This document shows, piece by piece, positions 62,322 to 64,000 of a stretch of 64,000 bases of DNA. A program made the translations under genes and the position numbers. A model generated the notes under the pieces. It was not told the origin of the DNA. It did not search any database and was given only the letters and a program-made list of their open reading frames with translations. This DNA comes from Nymphaea colorata (lineage: Eukaryota > Streptophyta > Magnoliopsida > Nymphaeales > Nymphaeaceae). Each line of letters starts with the position of its first letter. Position 1 is the stretch's first letter. The stretch covers positions 12,290,716-12,354,715 of the forward strand of contig NC_045142.1 of assembly GCF_008831285.2 (NCBI RefSeq), given 5' to 3'.

Positions 62322-64000
62322 ATGGCAGACGCGATGGGGACTCAAAAAGATGTTGTTCTTGACGCGGGCAGCGCTTCCAAGACTGAGAACGTGCCGATCC
62401 AGGTCACCTCCATCCGTCTGACCAAGGACAATTACCTATCTTGGTCTGCCGCTCTCGAGATTGGGATTACTAGCCGTGGGCGTCTCTCTTACATCACTGG
62501 CGACAAACCTGCGCCCATCAAATCTGATCCTCATTGGGCAACGTGGGCGTTGGAGGACAGCCAAGTGAAGGTCTGGATTATCAGCTCCGTGTCCTCCGAT
62601 ATCCAGCCCCTCATTCTGCGGAAGCCGACCTCTTTTGATATGTGGACTGTGCTTGCGAAGATGTATGGTCGCAAGAAGAGACATCTGCGTACCTATCAGA
62701 TTAAACGCAGTATTTACTCCCTGACACAGGGTGATTTGTCTGTTGCTGCCTTCTATGCTGCCCTGAAGACCAAATGGGAGGAGCTAGATTATCATGTGAC
62801 TGATGAGTGGAAGTGCGGTTCAGATCATTCCCTCTACTGGGAAAAGGAATGGATGGACCGTACGTTTTTGTTTCTGGGAGGCCTGCGGGATGAATTTGAG
62901 TCTATTCGTAGCCAAATTCTTAATGGTGATGAAATTCCGGGGATAGAGGAAGTATATGCCCGAGTTGAGTCTGAAGAACAACGTCGCCAGGTGATGCATC
63001 TTGACACCGGTCATGGCCCTTCTGCCTTTATCAGCCGTGCCTCTGGGACTGGGCAGCGTCCTGCCCGGCATTGCACTCATTGCAACAAGTTGGGGCATTC
63101 GGTGGATTTCTGTTGGGATCTTCATCCCGAGAAGAGACTGGTCAGAGGTCGTCCTCCCTCTGGCAAGCGTAGCCCTTCTGTGTCTGATTCCAGTCAGAGC
63201 AATTCTTCTAGTGGTGCAAAGTCCAAGCTGTCCCCTGCTCAACTCAAGGAGCTACAGGCGTACATCAGCCGCCTATCTACTACCCCTGAGGAGTCCTCCA
63301 CGTCTGAAGGGGCTCAGCTAGCCCAAGCCCTCGTTGCCTCGACTGATCAAGGTAACCCTTCTCTTGGTGATTGGATTGTTGATAGTGGAGCCACTCACCA
63401 CATGACAGGGGACTCTAAACTCTTTCAAGAATATCAACTTTCCTCTGGCAAGCAACGCGTGTCTATGGCAGATGGGTCTTCTATCTCTGTGGCTGGGAAA
63501 GGGAGCTTGTCCCTGTTGAACAAATACCATCTCCACAATGCCTTGCATGTTCCAAATATTCCTGTGAACCTTCTCTCTGTCAGCAGTATTACTAAAGAAT
63601 TAAACTGTAATCTAATTTTCTCTGCTGATCATTGTTCCCTGCAGGACTTGGTGACGGGGAAGAAGATTGGGATTGGTTCGGTTACTGACGGGCTCTACAG
63701 ATTGCCGGTACAAGTTGCTTCAGCATTGATTTCTGCCACGAGTGGTCACTTGTCTGGTGTGAATGATAGATCTACTGTTCTGCGATGGCACGAGCGTCTT
63801 GGACATCTCCCATTTCAGTTAATAAAGAAGTTGTTTCCTCATTTGTTTGCTTCTGTTTCCATTGACTCCTTCGCTTGTGAAGTGTGTCAATTGGCTAAAC
63901 ATGTCAGGGTTTCGTACCCTATCTCATTGAATAAAACCACTCATCCGTTTGCCTTAGTTCATTCCGATGTTTGGGGTCCTTCTGGAGTACCCACGTGTGG
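62322..64000 (+). CDS. Copia-3 gag-pol polyprotein, 5' part, open to the window end
   Basis: I translated from ATG (MADAMGTQKD) through to base 64000 without meeting a stop: 559 complete codons. Domains in order: a gag core (LTKDNYLSWSAALE), a CCHC knuckle (CTHCNKLGHSVDFC), the protease motif DWIVDSGATHHMTG, and the integrase zinc-binding region (RWHERLGH, then CEVCQLAKH) with HSDVWGPSG at the end. This is a 5' fragment of one long frame. It is the best-preserved retroelement here and may still be active. Confidence 0.93.
   Translation, partial: MADAMGTQKDVVLDAGSASKTENVPIQVTSIRLTKDNYLSWSAALEIGITSRGRLSYITGDKPAPIKSDPHWATWALEDSQVKVWIISSVSSDIQPLILRKPTSFDMWTVLAKMYGRKKRHLRTYQIKRSIYSLTQGDLSVAAFYAALKTKWEELDYHVTDEWKCGSDHSLYWEKEWMDRTFLFLGGLRDEFESIRSQILNGDEIPGIEEVYARVESEEQRRQVMHLDTGHGPSAFISRASGTGQRPARHCTHCNKLGHSVDFCWDLHPEKRLVRGRPPSGKRSPSVSDSSQSNSSSGAKSKLSPAQLKELQAYISRLSTTPEESSTSEGAQLAQALVASTDQGNPSLGDWIVDSGATHHMTGDSKLFQEYQLSSGKQRVSMADGSSISVAGKGSLSLLNKYHLHNALHVPNIPVNLLSVSSITKELNCNLIFSADHCSLQDLVTGKKIGIGSVTDGLYRLPVQVASALISATSGHLSGVNDRSTVLRWHERLGHLPFQLIKKLFPHLFASVSIDSFACEVCQLAKHVRVSYPISLNKTTHPFALVHSDVWGPSGVPTC

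Larger units (their letters stand above)
61655..64000 (+). mobile_element. Copia-3: 5' part of an apparently intact copia element
   Basis: A short putative 5' LTR (61655-61939) is followed by a perfect initiator tRNA-Met primer-binding site, a GC-rich leader and an open gag-pol frame that runs off the window. The partner LTR is outside, so the left border is inferred from a TG (TGTTAGAATATG) and is uncertain by tens of bases. Codon use and base composition are markedly more GC-rich than in Copia-1 and Copia-2. Confidence 0.85.

Noticed and set aside
61898-62362. 154-aa Cys/Arg/Pro-rich ORF
   Set aside because: It overlaps the GC-rich leader of Copia-3 between the primer-binding site and the gag ATG. 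Composition follows from GCCGCC-like repeats, and no family is recognised.

Overview
This window is nuclear DNA of a flowering plant. The evidence is spliced eukaryotic genes with plant-type protein sequences, Ty1/copia retrotransposons primed by initiator tRNA-Met, hAT transposons, MITEs and long (TA)n, (GA)n and (GT)n microsatellites. There is no operon structure. The large, transposon-filled introns would fit a plant with an expanded genome, possibly an early-diverging angiosperm, but the species cannot be fixed from sequence alone.

Three host genes are visible, all on the minus strand. (1) Aspartyl aminopeptidase (M18 family), complete in 11 exons between 2540 and 17190, encodes 486 aa. 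Its fifth intron is about 9.4 kb and holds a nearly intact copia element plus two MITEs. (2) A small TFIIIC subunit (tau55-related/GTF3C6-like) encodes 135 aa in 4 coding exons spread over 12.7 kb (24764-37497). Its introns hold a decayed copia element, MITEs and long microsatellites. (3) The C-terminal 900 residues of ubiquitin-activating enzyme E1 lie in four exons at 54152-57706. The exon(s) for roughly the first 180 residues are not between 57707 and the end of the window, so either the intron exceeds 6 kb or the copy is 5'-truncated.

The rest is mobile DNA in several layers. Copia-1 (8394-13863, minus, CAGAC target duplication) sits in the aminopeptidase intron. A hAT element relic (17979-21109) keeps BED finger, DUF659 and hATC pieces in order. 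A decayed copia (30421-33422, plus) carries a nested MITE. A ricesleeper-like hAT transposase (about 41640-48715, plus) was split by Copia-2 (42559-48154, minus, GTCAA target duplication), and Copia-2 was itself hit by a 158-bp SINE-like insertion. A LINE 3' relic lies at about 50330-51460. Copia-3 (61655 to the end, plus) has an uninterrupted gag-pol frame running off the window.

The most unusual component is a family of short elements (five copies, about 316-710 bp) with CTATGTCAC-type termini, GGTACGGGT-rich subterminal regions and 8-bp target duplications, usually with an AT-rich core that appears to grow into microsatellites. The remaining intergenic stretches (1-2022, 21118-24763, 38950-41600, 48716-50330, 51460-54151, 57707-61654) hold simple repeats, transposon scraps and no gene I can support.
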